From positions 3,419,501 to 3,483,500 of the forward strand of contig CM063260.1 in assembly GCA_032158295.1 (NCBI GenBank): 64,000 nucleotides of DNA, read 5' to 3'. The notes under the pieces were generated by a model, which saw nothing but the letters and a program-made list of their open reading frames with translations, searched no databases and was not told the origin of the DNA. Numbering within the stretch: the stretch's first letter is position 1; every line of letters begins with the position of its first letter. A program made the position numbers and the translations under genes. Of the stretch, positions 42,701 through 54,208 are shown one piece after another. This DNA comes from Pycnopodia helianthoides (Eukaryota > Echinodermata > Asteroidea > Forcipulatida > Asteriidae).

Positions 42701-45700
42701 AAAAATATTCTGCTTAAGCAGCAATAAGCAGGATACCAGTCACAGATGCTACATTTGAAATGGTATTTTAGCTGGTACCCTTTTTTTCTGGTAAGCATTA
42801 ATTTTGTTGTGCTTAGCTCGTTTTTGTGCTTTAAAGCAGCTCTATGAAATTGGGCCCTGAGCTTTTCAGAATGCTGAAAGCTCTCTACCTTGACGTAATC
42901 TTTCAGGATGACCCTAGCAGCTCGTGGACAGTCAGGGAGACCATGGTTACTCATGAATCCTCTCATATCTACAAAAAAAAGAATTTTTTAAAATTGCATT
43001 TCAAGATTAATAGTACAGAATATTTATTATTATTATTATTATATCTTTCTGGTAATGAAACCAAGGGACCCTTAAAAGCGACTAGCACTGTGACCCGTAG
43101 GCCTGCAGGTACCTGTGTGGAGAAGACGATGAAGAAATGTCAGTTTTAGATGTGGGAGGAAAACCCCCAAGTAGGAAAAAAACCCACACAATCAGGTAGG
43201 GACTGAAAACCCAATCCACATAAAAAGGCTCCGGTCCGGGATTCGAACCGAGGCCCACAGAGGTGAAAGGCAGGGAAAGAAACCGCTGAGCCAACCTGGT
43301 TTTCTCTTTTAAAATTGAACAAGGTATTACCCATTTTTTTTGTGCCTTTGTAGGTATTTATTGTCTGGATTGCCCTTAGACGGTGATTATTTTAACTTTT
43401 TGGTGAAAAACTTTGCCTTTGTAGGTTTGTACCGCCTTTAGATAGTGATTATGTTGGCTTTTTGGTTAACCTCAGGCTTGTTCTCTGTAGTTCTATTTAT
43501 ATTTGTAGTTCTCTGTATGTATTGTTTGTGTGCCGCCTGCAAATAAATAAATAAAATAAATGAAATCCCTGTGAGTGAAGAGGAAAAAGTGAAACTAACA
43601 TGCGTAAGCGTTAAGGAACTCTCTAGCCGTTGGTATTCGGTTCATGTCCTCCCCTTCTCTGGGCCGTATGATGTTGATGCCATAGAGGCTGTTTAAGATG
43701 CGTCTTGGGATGCGCTGGCAGATGTTTCTCTCAGTCAAGGAATATGCACTTTAAAGGGAAGGTACACATTTGGTAATCACTCTAAAACAATTTATGGCAA
43801 TAAAAACTTACTTGGTCAGAAGTACAGCAACTTTCGATAGCATATTTGTTGCGTTCTCAGTGATGCCAGTGTACTTAATTAACGACACAAAGCCCTTTCA
43901 TTCTCTATGAGTATACTCGTAGTGGCAGAATCCGTTACACCTGTTACTACGAATATACTCGTAGGCGGCAGTCAACGTGTTAAGAGTAAACTATGAAAAG
44001 GATATGAGAGAGACTGGCGGGATGAAATCTCTAAGATGGTCGATGCAGAGGATGCCACTTATGATCATCTCTCCCTTGGATGACACCATGGACGGCATGA
44101 CCAGACCAGGACAGTCACACAGGCACAGGGTGGGTTCAACAAACAGTGTCTGTATTAAAGGAAGAACAGAGAGAAAGAAAACAGACATGTACAATCTCAG
44201 GACATTTAGGCTACCCAATTGAACACCCCCCCCCCCCCTCTCCCTGAAATTGGAGGGCAGGCTGCGGGAATCATCAACAACGAAGCAGCTTGGTTTGTCC
44301 ATATAGGTTGATAGACATGGAGTAAGGTTTGGTTTGGGGTGTCATGGCCGAGCGGTTTAGAGAATCGGATTCAAGTTCTGGTGGTTGAGTCATCGGGGTG
44401 TGGGTTCAAAGCCTGGTTATGACACTTGTGTCCTTGAGCAAGATGCTTTACTATAATTGCTTCTCTTCACCCAGGGGTATAAATGGGTACCTGCGAGGGT
44501 AGAGGTTGGTATTGTGTTTGAAAAAGCATTCGGAGCGCCACGGCAGCTCGGGGCTGTACTCTACCCAGGGAGCCGAGAAAGAATACAGGAATGTTATTGG
44601 CCCAATGACCAGGGCTCTAATGTAACGCGCATTGATACGTTGTTGTACAATGCGCCATATAAGAACTAGCTATTATTTAACACAGAAGGAAAACTAGTGG
44701 GCTCTGTTTGTCTGTAGAACTTAACGGCCCCATGAAAAACTTGATGGGATTCTATTTGTCCGCCCCTGGCCTCCCGCGAGTGCAGGAATGTAAAACTGCA
44801 ATTCCCCCAAATCTGAATTGTTTACCTGGAAGTGCTTGGTTCGTCCTGGAGTTGCGGATACAGGGACTTTTTTCCTCTGTAGGATAGCATTGATTGTGGA
44901 ACTCTTCCCAACATTTGGATAGCCGACCTGATTAGCAACATCATGAAAAATACAATTGTGGATGAGTAATGCAGAGAGCTAATTCAGTGCTAAGATATTG
45001 TAAATATTTCTCTGTAGGATAGCATTGATTGTGGAACTCTTCCCAACATTTGGATAGCCGACCTGGGCCCAATTTCATGGCTCTGCTTACCGTAAGCAAT
45101 GAATCGGCGCTTGCAGAAGCAGGGAAGTCCGCGCTTACGTCAAGCGTATTTCACGGGTTAGCGGGGAATTTCGGCTTGTGCGCGTGCGTACTCCACGTTA
45201 CTAGGCATTCTACGCTTACACAGCTAGCGCAGAAATTCGGCGCTTGAACAGTAAGCGGAGAATGGTCACCGCAAGCGCAGAATTCGGCGGTAAGCAGAGC
45301 CATGAAATTGGGCCCTGATTAGCAACATCATGAAAAATACAATTGTGGACGAGTAATGCAGAGAGCTAATTCAATGCTATGATATTGTAAATAGTATCTT
45401 GGTTTGAGTAATAACTACCCTTATTTCCCCAATGTCTTTCATAATCCGACCCCTTGATTTAATTTTCCCACTGATGACCATGCTGGCCGAATGATAAAAC
45501 CAGGTTTAATAGTCAAAATAGTTTAATACTTTTTAATAGTCTATTGCATAATTTTAAAAATAATTTTCGAAAAACAACTTTTCTAAGAATCAAATTTCGA
45601 AGACGATATCAGTCTAGAAGATGTACTCCTTACCATTCCAACAGTCCAGACCCCTTCCTGTACTTTGGGTCCCTTGTGGAGATCATAAAGGAACTGAATC

Positions 45701-48700
45701 AGCTCCTCCCCCGTCAGAAGCTCACTGCTGTTTACCACTGAACCGCGCCCAGTTCCCTCTACAGAGCCACACCCATCTTTGGGCTCTAGGGTCTCCACCT
45801 GGTCACACCCATTCTTGGAACTGGAGAAACTTTTATTCTCCTCTCCCTGTCTATGACTCCTCCCAACTTCACGTTCAAGCTCCATATCCTCTGAGCCACA
45901 CCCGCTCTCATGACCACACCTCGCTTGAAGACCCTTTACTACGTCATCTCCCGAGTCACAGTCAGTGAATCGTACAGTTTTTGATGAAACAGGTCCGACA
46001 CTTTGACCTTCCTTGCTGTTTCCAAAACACGATTTGTTTTGCTCGTCTTGGTCAACAGAAAGTCTCAAAGTCTCTACGTTCAAGTCATCACTCGATACAT
46101 CAGTTCTTACTTCGCCACAAGGAACGGTTGTCTTCAGTCTGTCTTCTCTTGATGCATCATCGATTTCCAAATCCTCATCTTCAGAATCTGAGGACTGATC
46201 TTCAGCGGAGTCTTGATCCTCATCCCCAGGAGTAAAATCTTCATTTTCTTTTGCAGCCTGAAGGACAAAAGTAATACTGCCTGTAGTTATCTATTCCTTT
46301 TTCATTCAAAAAATACTCTGTAGACTGTATGCTTTACAATGTGCAATGTGTCTGTGCCTAGACTGTATATTGGTTAATGTTATACACTATCATGAATCCA
46401 GACTTCACCCTGTGATGCATGTGTTTTAACTAAGGTGTAAATATAGCGGGATTTGTTAAATTTAGCACTATGGTTTTAAATTTCAATGGAGGGTTCTGTT
46501 GGCTATTTAAAACATAATAGTCAGTTGTTTTTAGGGAAATCCATATTTCTTTTGACATGCCCGGAACTGCAGTATTCCGGCAAAATTTTTCCATACGAAA
46601 TACTGAAAAATCCGTACTGGTCGGCAGATCTTCATCGAGACCATCTTAACTCATCTACTTACCTCCTCCTTGAGTCTCTCTGTCTCCAAGACAGCAGACC
46701 AGAAGGCTACCCTCAGGCCCTGTTTGGAGAAATAGTCTGCCCACTGCTGCCTCTGCTGTTGCGTAAGCAGATCGGCCTTGTTGATCAAAACCATATTTTC
46801 CTTACAACTGCCAACCTCTTTTACATATTTCTCCTATTTTAAAAACAACAAATATTTAATTTTTTAAAATTTTATTTCAAGACATTATTTCCACTCCAAC
46901 AACAGAGAATCATCATAACAATTACAATCATAACTCAAAAACTGTATGAGTGCACATCCAAATTTTTTTTTGAAAATGTTGCTTACATCTTAAGCTAAAA
47001 ATGGAAAAAAAATTACGCATTTTGAAAAATATGCATTTTCGCAAATCAAGGTCAAAGGTCATATTTTTGCGTAACTTTGTTGTGGTATGCGGTATAATTT
47101 TGATTTTATGTTATCAAATACGGGCCATTTCAAGAGCTTTAAAATGATGTAAATTTTATCTCTGTAGGTGCTTTACTTTTGGAGATCAAAAAATAATCAA
47201 CCGAACGACAACAAATTTTGGTTCTGGGGGTTTCTCATTGAGTCCAATCAGCACACCAAATTTCATTTTAATCCGTGACGGTCAGGTCCAAAAGCGTGTT
47301 GAATTGACACGGAATGACCCTATTCAGACTCGGTTTACTCAGTTCTCAGGCAAATATTTTTTTTGAGGGAAATTTACAGGAAAATGCATCACTATGAAAG
47401 TATAAATTAGCCAAGGTGTTTTAACTTTAAACTGCTTTTTACTACAAAAGTTTTCCATTTTTCCCTACTGTACTCAAATTTTCTGTACACCACCCGAGGT
47501 AGTTTGAAAGAGTCTTGAAAACTAACCAGGTCTTCACAGCGGAACAGAAGTGGGTTACGACCGTCGACAATCTGAACGATGATATCGCTACGCTCAGTGA
47601 CTCGCCATAACTGACGCCAGAACTCAAGATTTCTCTCAAATGGCGTCAGGACTACGTGCTCCTTTTCTTGCAATCTGAAAGAGTTTGAAAATTTAGCAAA
47701 ATTATTATTATAAAAAAAAACAAGGGGAATACTGAAAATTGTGTCCTTAAAGTACAAGACAGTGGATTTCGCTACAATGTGACCCGATTCCTTCCATATC
47801 CTCTTCTTCTATGTCACCCCACACCAAATTGTTATTATACTTGCTATTTCCTTTCAAACCTTTTAAACGAAAAGTAAAATTGGGTATCTGCCAATGAAAT
47901 AATGGTATCCAAAGCCATTAATTCTGACTACTTCTTTGCGTTTGAGTCTATTTTTATGATAAATCGTGTAACTGATCTCCATCTCACAATAGTTTGAAAA
48001 ATAATTTCCGGCACTAAAGAAATCCTGGGCAGAACCCCGAGAATACATCATTTGTTTTTCACTGTCTACAAACTTACAATGCAAGTTGACGGCGCCATTC
48101 CAGGAAGGCCTCCCGCTCGTTTAAAGCAAGCTGTTCCTTTGTCATGCTCGCATCCCATTTTGGTCTGCAGAAGAAGATAACAAAATTGCAATTTTATTGA
48201 AGTGAATTTCCTCTGTGACTGGTATCCTGCTAATTTCTGCTTAGCAGACAATTGTTAAGCAATATTTTCTGCTTAAGCAACTCTATAAAAATTGGGCCCT
48301 AGTGGTTCTTGTAAGTAGATGAGTGACGTAACAATGTGAATCCTTTGTGAAGTCGTCAAAGCTCTTGATAATGGCAGGAGAATTGTGTGATTTTCCTCTT
48401 GCCTCTTGTTAGATTTTTATTAAGGGAATGTTTCTTGACTATATTATCTGAACAGTGCACATTTTATCCTTTTACATTTATTTCAAATATTTGGCGAAAA
48501 AATCATTATATCCAACCTTTCTTCAGCTAGCTGCTCAATTAATGTTCTTTGCATATGATAAGCAGCAGTACTTTATCAGTCACAAGTGGGTCAAATGTAA
48601 GAATTTCATGATGCAAATATTTTCAGGAACTGTTGGCGTTGAAGAATCACTATTCTGTATATACCTGTAACCATTCTTGCTGATTCCATTTTTTACCATC

Positions 48701-49503
48701 AGGTGTATTTAATCATTTTGTAATAATGTAGGATTTTTCAAATAATAGTAATACTTTTAAAATAATTTGTTGACGGTGTGTCTAATCCCATCGCAAAAGA
48801 CCACCATAGTCAACTTGAAAGGTATTATTCTAAATTGGCACCTCCTTAGACAAATAGGCTTAAATAAGATAAGATTCTTGTATACCTTCTTGGGATAGAC
48901 AGAAGGTTTTTGTTGAGCTCTTGTGTCTCTTTGATGACTTTGGTCTCCTCAGCCGATGGTAGACCGGTGTCTGTCGGGTCAACTACTCGGATGTTCAACC
49001 TCTCTGTTGTTAGGGAAAGTTTGAAGAAAATAAAGAAAGCCATTTAACAAAAGAACATTTACCTGGCTAGTATTAACAGACCCCTGTTTTGGAAAGTTGA
49101 GACAATATAAGGATACATTTGATACCTTTAAAGACTTCTGTTATGGGAGATAAAGTTACCTGCAGTGAATTCAGTGCCAGCAAGTTCAGCAGTGGTGAGG
49201 AAGTCATCCAGATTGCTTTGCTCGGTGACAGAGTTGAGGTTGAGTCGGCCCCACTCAACGCCATCATTCAGATCACTGGTATGCAGCTGAATAAAAACAG
49301 AGAGTAAATGAATGCATAAAGATCAAGACACTTGAGTTAAAGGTCGAGTTGTCTTCACAGTTACAATCCAAGAATAACAATTTTATAAATAAAAAGTTAA
49401 AACTCACCCAACTGTCATCGCCATCATTTCGGCGCCGCTGGGAAGACTTAAATCTATCCTTGATGATACTTTTACCTAAGATGTGAGTTTTCTTCTTGCC
49501 CAT
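39737..49503 (-). CDS. LSG1: Large 60S subunit nuclear export GTPase 1 (LSG1), complete, 13 exons
   Basis: Cytoplasmic circularly permuted GTPase that releases the export adaptor NMD3 from pre-60S ribosomes. Exons (5' to 3'): 49503-49408, 49286-49160, 49003-48886, 48164-48078, 47674-47527, 46833-46663, 46257-45634, 44927-44826, 44149-44006, 43723-43600, 42968-42889, 41055-40909, 39964-39737; all phases agree, giving about 731 residues (human is about 658). Seen: MGKKKTHILGKSIIKDRF start, LHTSDLNDGVEWGRLNL, LTPFERNLEFWRQLWRV, INKADLL (G4), FWSA (G5), a long acidic insert, GYPNVGKSSTINAI (G1), VSATPGRTKHFQ (G2 region), CLCDCPGLVMPS (G3), YMRGFM, and KPWKKHGNRNKREKLRR near the end. The G4-G5-G1-G2-G3 order is the family hallmark. 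The acidic insert exon (45634-46257) is longer than in human. Intron 9 is U12-type. No frame breaks. Confidence 0.96.
41096..41472. mobile_element. TTAA-family MITE (family C), copy 4
   Basis: Full 377-bp copy just upstream (in gene direction) of the LSG1 exon at 41055-40909, with TTAA on both sides; the left end lies about 40 bp from the splice acceptor. Confidence 0.92.
42221..42372. mobile_element. CAGGCCTGGAATT-terminus MITE (family F), copy next to family A
   Basis: Ends caggcctgaaattac / gatgaaactctaggcc; abuts the GGCCC-type element beginning at 42374. Confidence 0.75.
42374..42856. mobile_element. GGCCC-terminus MITE interrupted by a TTAA MITE
   Basis: The left arm (42374-42398) and the rest (42681-42856) form one family A element once the nested 42399-42680 insertion is removed. 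Its right end lies 32 bp below the donor end (42889) of an LSG1 exon. Confidence 0.9.
42399..42680. mobile_element. TTAA-family MITE (family B), copy nested in another MITE
   Basis: 282 bp with inverse termini CTCGTTGACTGCCGG and GGCAGTCAACGTG, inserted at TTAA (42395-42398 and 42681-42684) inside a GGCCC-type element. Removing it restores the host sequence agctgcttaagcagaa exactly. Confidence 0.9.
43341..43565 (+). repeat. Interspersed repeat ending in AAATA tail, copy 1
   Basis: Shares ttgtaggtttgtaccgcct through tgtgtgccgcctgcaaataa with 19590-19751, both ending in AAATA repeats. This is the structure of a non-LTR retrotransposon 3' end; the family is not identified. Confidence 0.65.
43724..44005 (-). 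other. LSG1: U12-type AT–AC intron in LSG1 (intron 9)
   Basis: Read on the minus strand, exon 9 ends PPVSL and is followed directly by ATATCCTTTT, the U12 5' splice-site consensus; no usable GT is near. The next exon begins after ...AC, preceded by TTCCTTGAC (43742-43734), an exact U12 branch-site match with its A about 11 bases from the 3' end. Splicing AT–AC gives PPVSL|ICQRIPRRI, collinear with human LSG1 (PPVSLVCQNIPRHV). No GT–AG choice keeps this alignment. Confidence 0.92.
43754..43983. mobile_element. Composite TTAA element filling most of the LSG1 U12 intron
   Basis: The left side begins TTAAAGGGAAGGTACAC and resembles the left end of the TTAAAGG-type families. From about 43855 the sequence matches the family with CGTTGACTGCCGCC termini, ending GGCAGTCAACGTGTTAA. 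It looks like a fusion of halves of two families. Without it the intron would be only about 50 bases. Confidence 0.7.
44338..44690 (+). repeat. tRNA-derived SINE copy, longer body
   Basis: Head catggccgagcggtttaga, B box gggttcaaagcc, body cccaggggtataaatgggta, end gcgccatataagaactagc. The body matches the reverse copy at 8296-8590. It lies in LSG1 intron 8, between exons 44826 and 44149. Confidence 0.8.
45007..45397 (-). pseudogene. Tandem duplicate of the LSG1 P-loop exon start, split by a MITE
   Basis: A segment of about 135 bp (44872-45006), covering the acceptor and first part of the exon encoding VGYPNVGKSSTINAILQ, is repeated next to itself (45007-45065 continued at 45315-45397) with only a few mismatches. 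A 249-bp hairpin element (45066-45314) sits exactly at the splice junction of the copy, flanked by CTG repeats. The copy keeps an AG before GTCGGC but has no pyrimidine tract, and no matching donor follows, so it is probably a dead pseudo-exon. Confidence 0.85.
45066..45314. mobile_element. GGCCC-terminus MITE in the duplicated LSG1 exon
   Basis: Ends ggcccaatttcatggctctg / cagagccatgaaattgggcc with CTG on both sides. GC-rich interior with several short inverse repeats (gcgctt, cggcg). It sits exactly at the intron–exon border of the duplicate. Confidence 0.92.
48205..48299. mobile_element. Half copy of the GGCCC MITE in an LSG1 intron
   Basis: Only the right half is present (gtgactggtatcctgc... 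to aaaattgggccct), just upstream of the LSG1 exon at 48164 in gene direction. Confidence 0.75.
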
Positions 49504-52500
49504 ATTTAAAAGGTTATGGAGTATTTGCTGCTGTAGTTAGTTGTTACTTTTTATAACTCGTTTAGAAAACCGTTGTGCAACACATGGCGATGTTGTCACC
49601 AGACTGCAACTGGCCGCATATTGGGCCAGAATGTCAATTCACGGATTCAAGGGCCGGTCAGCCGCATATTCAAGGTTAATTAGAATCCATGCAGTACAAG
49701 GCGGTGAAACTTCTGTCCCAACTTTCTTGTCATTTTTATTCTTTACCTATCAGTACATTTTTTTTCAATATTCTTTAAAAAAAAAACATATCATTGGGCA
49801 AACTTGAGGGCAGAATCGGATTAATTGGCTCACCAATTATAGTGAGTACATAACCGCCACAATAAAGAGCTTATTGCCACTGCACAATACACAGCTATTG
49901 ACAAACCGTTGTGCCAAAGTACTTGTTAATTCCCTTCATTTGCATTGTATAGTAGATATATAGTTGCAATGCGCTTGCCCAGGTGATATTGCTGGACCAT
50001 TCCACAAATCTGAAGGGGTGGGGGGTCAGCTCCCAGGGTTGTGGGTATAATTAGCTCTGTGGTTTCCAGCGACCCCCCCCCCCACTCCCGCCACTCACAC
50101 CACCAATTAAAGGTCAACAATGTATACCATGAGGACATAATGAGTGTGACCACATTTTTATGATTTTGGTGGAAGGCACTTATACAGGGTTGTGACCCAA
50201 GCAGATGAGTCTTTAAATCGGATCGGGACTAAACAAAACAAGCAAACAGTACGCCTACAAACAAACAACACAACAAAAACAAAACAAACAAACAAACAAA
50301 CACCCCCTCCAACACCCCAACAAACAAACAAACAAATAGGGGGTGACTACCTGAACCCCGTCCAGAGCCCCAAAGAACACTTTGGTTTTTATGGAAAATA
50401 CATTTCCTTTTACTAGGCCTACTTCCCGCCATGTTCTCACCCTGGAATAAATTAGTTAAACAATCCGAGAAGTTCATTCTGTACATTTGGGACCGGGTTT
50501 ACTGTGGAATGTCACCTTATTAAGATCTTCTTTGTAGTGCAAATAAGGAGTTTTGCACCTGTTTTCAAAGTATTCATTGTGGCGAAAGGGACAGCGCATG
50601 GCATTCAGATTGTAAACCTCTCAGCTCTAACGTGGGATGAATTGGGAGTCACGTTTTTCGACAAACTTTGCTGGTAACAAAATTCATTTGTCATAGCCAA
50701 TATGATGTGCATTCAGAGGTCTTTCGGGCATAACTGTTGCACTTTTAGAACCAATTGGGATATTCTTTATCAAAGGCTTGGTCATAATTTTGAATAATAG
50801 GCCTAACATTAACAAGCCCAGGAGAAGAACCTTCGGCAACTGCGGCCAGAAAGATGTTACTATAAGAGCTGCCGTATAATATTTCAAACAAATTCACTGT
50901 TCCGTTCCACGAATAGTTATCTAGTTCCGACTACTACGAAAGTAAATTTTAACTTCGGTGTAGAGCTGCACTTGGCTGGAGGAGAGAGCTACGGTGAATC
51001 GCCTTTGACTGGAAACTGAAACACATCTTTCCATTGACATCTGTTGAGGTAAGGCTTGGAAACAGTCCGAGAATTATTCAACCACAATTATAGACTAACA
51101 CTAACAGGACCGGGGGGGGGGGGACACACACACAATATACCCACTACCAGATTTTTGCCCGCAGGGTTCGGGGAAGGGGAGGGGGCGGCAATGTGCCCTC
51201 CAAGCATTGCCCGTATCCTTTAACGCTGCATTCTGTCACCCCAAAATGTTCTTACTTTTCTCAATATATTTATTTATAGGGTCATATTGTCAAATAATCA
51301 TGTTGTTATCGGGGTCAGCTATAACCATGGTAACCTTTGACGTATTTAATGGTGATTTTTCATCTTAGTTTCAAAAAATTGTTCACTTTTTTTTTAAGAA
51401 AGTGGTAGATAATGTGTCACGTGTTGGTGTTTAATCATGCATTCTTGGAATTCAAAATGGCCGCCATACCTGGCGGCCATCTTGGTTTTTGTGTCTTCAG
51501 CCTGTATTCGATCGAAGCATCAGAAATTGGCGGGTATTCTAGCGGCTGATTGTGATCTGAATTAGCCATCTCCATTATGAAGTGTGCCCAGTGGGATGGT
51601 CTTTAGATTGTGGGATAAAATTTCCTCTTTTATGTATGCGATGAAGGTAGCCGGGCCTAGGCTATTTACTTTGGGCAAGTGCAAGCATGGTCCTTTGTGC
51701 AAGTTTGTCAATAGTTGTGTTCTGACTATAAAAAGTGATTCTTTTTTAATGAGGTCTTATTTGCGGCGAATTACTCACTGATTGATTAGCCGAATAACTA
51801 ATTCTGCCTTCAAGTGTGCCCAGTTATATGTTTAAACGACTGTATTGATATGATATAAGTACTTAAATTCTCTTCAAATTAATAGAAATGAATGCGAGTA
51901 GACAGAAATTTCACTGCTTGTACTGCATGAATTCTAATTTTACCGATGCGGCTGGTCGGCCCTTGAATCCGCGGATGGACTGGCCCATTACGCGGCTAGC
52001 TTCAGCAGCTGGTTACCCAACCTTACCACTAACACAATGTTGAACCGAACTCGCCTACCAGTGTTTCTTTTTTTAATGTTCATTCAGTCATCTATTGAGG
52101 GCGCTGTTTACAATTTCTAGAGGGGCATTTAAAACTAAAAGTTGTCGGGAAAATTTATACGGCTTAACACGCCACGTACCAACTCCCATCCCCTCTCATA
52201 AAAAAATCATGATAACAATACAGAACAGATAAGGACTTGAAAATGAAAAGAAAAGCATTTAAATAAGATGACACAAAATGCCAGTCGATCCCTTCTCTGT
52301 GTAAAATAGACCCCCAACCCAATACATGTACACGCAACCTACGCCACACAAACGGAGCAGGGAAAACCAACCAACCACTTAACATCATGAGCAAGGATCT
52401 TCGTATAATTTGTGTGCATATAAAAAAGCCCACCGAGGTAGGGGCCTTCTCTGGTGGTATGGTGAATGGTTACACACCTATACACCCCTATGCTCCGACA

Positions 52501-54120
52501 TCCCTAATCATAACTCTAATCATAACTCTAACCCTGAACATGGATGAAGGAAAATACAACCCTATAGCGTGTAAATCACAAGGGGGTTTTAGGAACATTT
52601 TGTCATAGGGGTGTCGGAATATACCCGGTGAATACTTCAATAGTCAAAACATCAATGACTTTACATTATCAATATCTCCAGTGATGGGTAGGTTACTTTG
52701 GGGGGGGGGGGGGGGTACTGACAGTTTGTGGAAGCAGGGCACTGTGGAATTATACATTTTGGAAAACTTTATTCATGTCATCAATAAAATACAATGGAAG
52801 AATAAATCAAAACAGGCAAAATTAATTCAAGTTTACAATGATGACCAGATACAATTAGTGTTAGATTTAATCAAACTATGTACATGTACTTTGCTTTCAT
52901 TAGCAACCAGGAGCTCGGTGTTACGCACCCCCAGTGCAACTTTTGCAGACAGCACTTGACCCAAAAGCACTAAATTAGGTAGAATTTCAAGGGCACCCCA
53001 GAGACAAATTTTCAGTTTATCCCTGATCAAAAATCATTACCGCAAACCAAATATACAATCTTTAATTTTTCCTTAACACTAATTTTCCCCAAAAAGTTTT
53101 ATTTTGTTGACATTGATGTATTGGTGTTTGATGCTGGGCATGCTGGTCTTTCTTGAAATAAATGGAGCATAATAGTTGGCCAGTTGGTCGGCCCTAAACT
53201 GCCTTCATATAACCCCCAAAAGAAAATGCCAGTCATCAATCACATAAATCCCTCTGGATGCATCCCTGTCCTTATTCTGACATCGATTTTATAAAAATAA
53301 GGAATACAGATCATACAAAAGAGCTGGAAGAATAAATATTCAAGTATATTTTTGCAAAAAAACGTAAACTAGTATCGAGTAATGCTTATATGGCAGATTT
53401 TCATTTGAGCCACTTAATTCAGGTTAGAGTTTGTCTCAATTCACATTCTAGTCCATTCTCATTAATTGAATAACAAGTCATATCGGTGGAGTCTTTAGTT
53501 ACTTTTAATTAAGTTTAACATGTAGGCCTACCAGATAATGATCTACACAGACGATGGAACACTTTTGACTACTAACCAAATTAGAAATTTGTAGAATGAA
53601 TTACCTTTTAAAAATATAGTATTACAAGGCTGCTACCAAGGGTGCTAAAAAGGGCTTGTTTAAGAAAAATACTTACTAGGGAGCCTGCAAGAATATATAG
53701 GGCTAGATAGCTCACTTGGAAGAGCACCTTAGCATTAAGGTGAAAGGCTGCAGCTTCTCCTTCTAGTGACTACTCTTTGTTCACCCAAATTTAAGGGTGA
53801 ACCCAGTCAGTTCCCCTTGTGGTTTATTACTATAATATATAAGTTTCCTGATTATATACAAACCATGCATCAGAACCTTTTTTTCAGGAGTATAAAACGG
53901 CTAGAAATCTGCGATCTTCACATAAATCCCGTCCGACTCGCCCCAGTTATCAAAACCAAGTCGTATGGTTCCCGCTCTTTCCAATATGCAGCAGTTCAGT
54001 AATGGAACAGTCTTCCAATTCGAAAACCCAGGTGAAAACATATCTGTTTACTTTGTACAGTTGTTGATTTCCTTTACAGCGCATAGGGACCTCACGGTGA
54101 TATGCGCTATATAAGAATGG

Positions 54121-54161
<41 letters not shown>

Positions 54162-54208
54162 AGATCTTACACAATTTGCTGTCCAGACAGAATAGCGGAG
54201 AATGACTT
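49504..54208. other. LSG1 upstream region and intergenic sequence
   Basis: No gene recognised. Two small related, opposite-orientation pieces with gcggct/ggcccttgaatcc lie at about 49610-49675 and 51947-52000. There are (AAAC)n runs at 50270-50340, a G run at 52700, and the LINE remnant from 53700. The LSG1 promoter should lie just above 49503, but no clear core element was seen. Confidence 0.6.
53700..54165 (+). mobile_element. Decayed CR1/L2-type LINE 3' end
   Basis: The translation of about 53766-54110 contains KTKSYGSRSFQYAAVQ, a stop, then WNSLPIRKPR, the typical C-terminal end of CR1/L2-like reverse transcriptase proteins (KTKSYGDRAFSVAAPxLWNSLP type). In-frame stops show it is dead. 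The 3' tail gcgctatataagaatgg leads into a (TTA)n tract at about 54121-54160. Confidence 0.7.

Noticed and set aside
45010..45062. Alternative mutually exclusive P-loop exon of LSG1
   Set aside because: No donor at the matching position and no pyrimidine tract before its AG; a stop follows in frame.
46486..46842. 118-codon plus-strand frame
   Set aside because: Antisense of the LSG1 exon encoding INKADLL; that exon matches the family and has correct phases.
50945..51060. Possible noncoding first exon on the plus strand (ends gttgag|gtaagg)
   Set aside because: Only a donor-like sequence supports it; no downstream plus-strand coding exon is present in the window.
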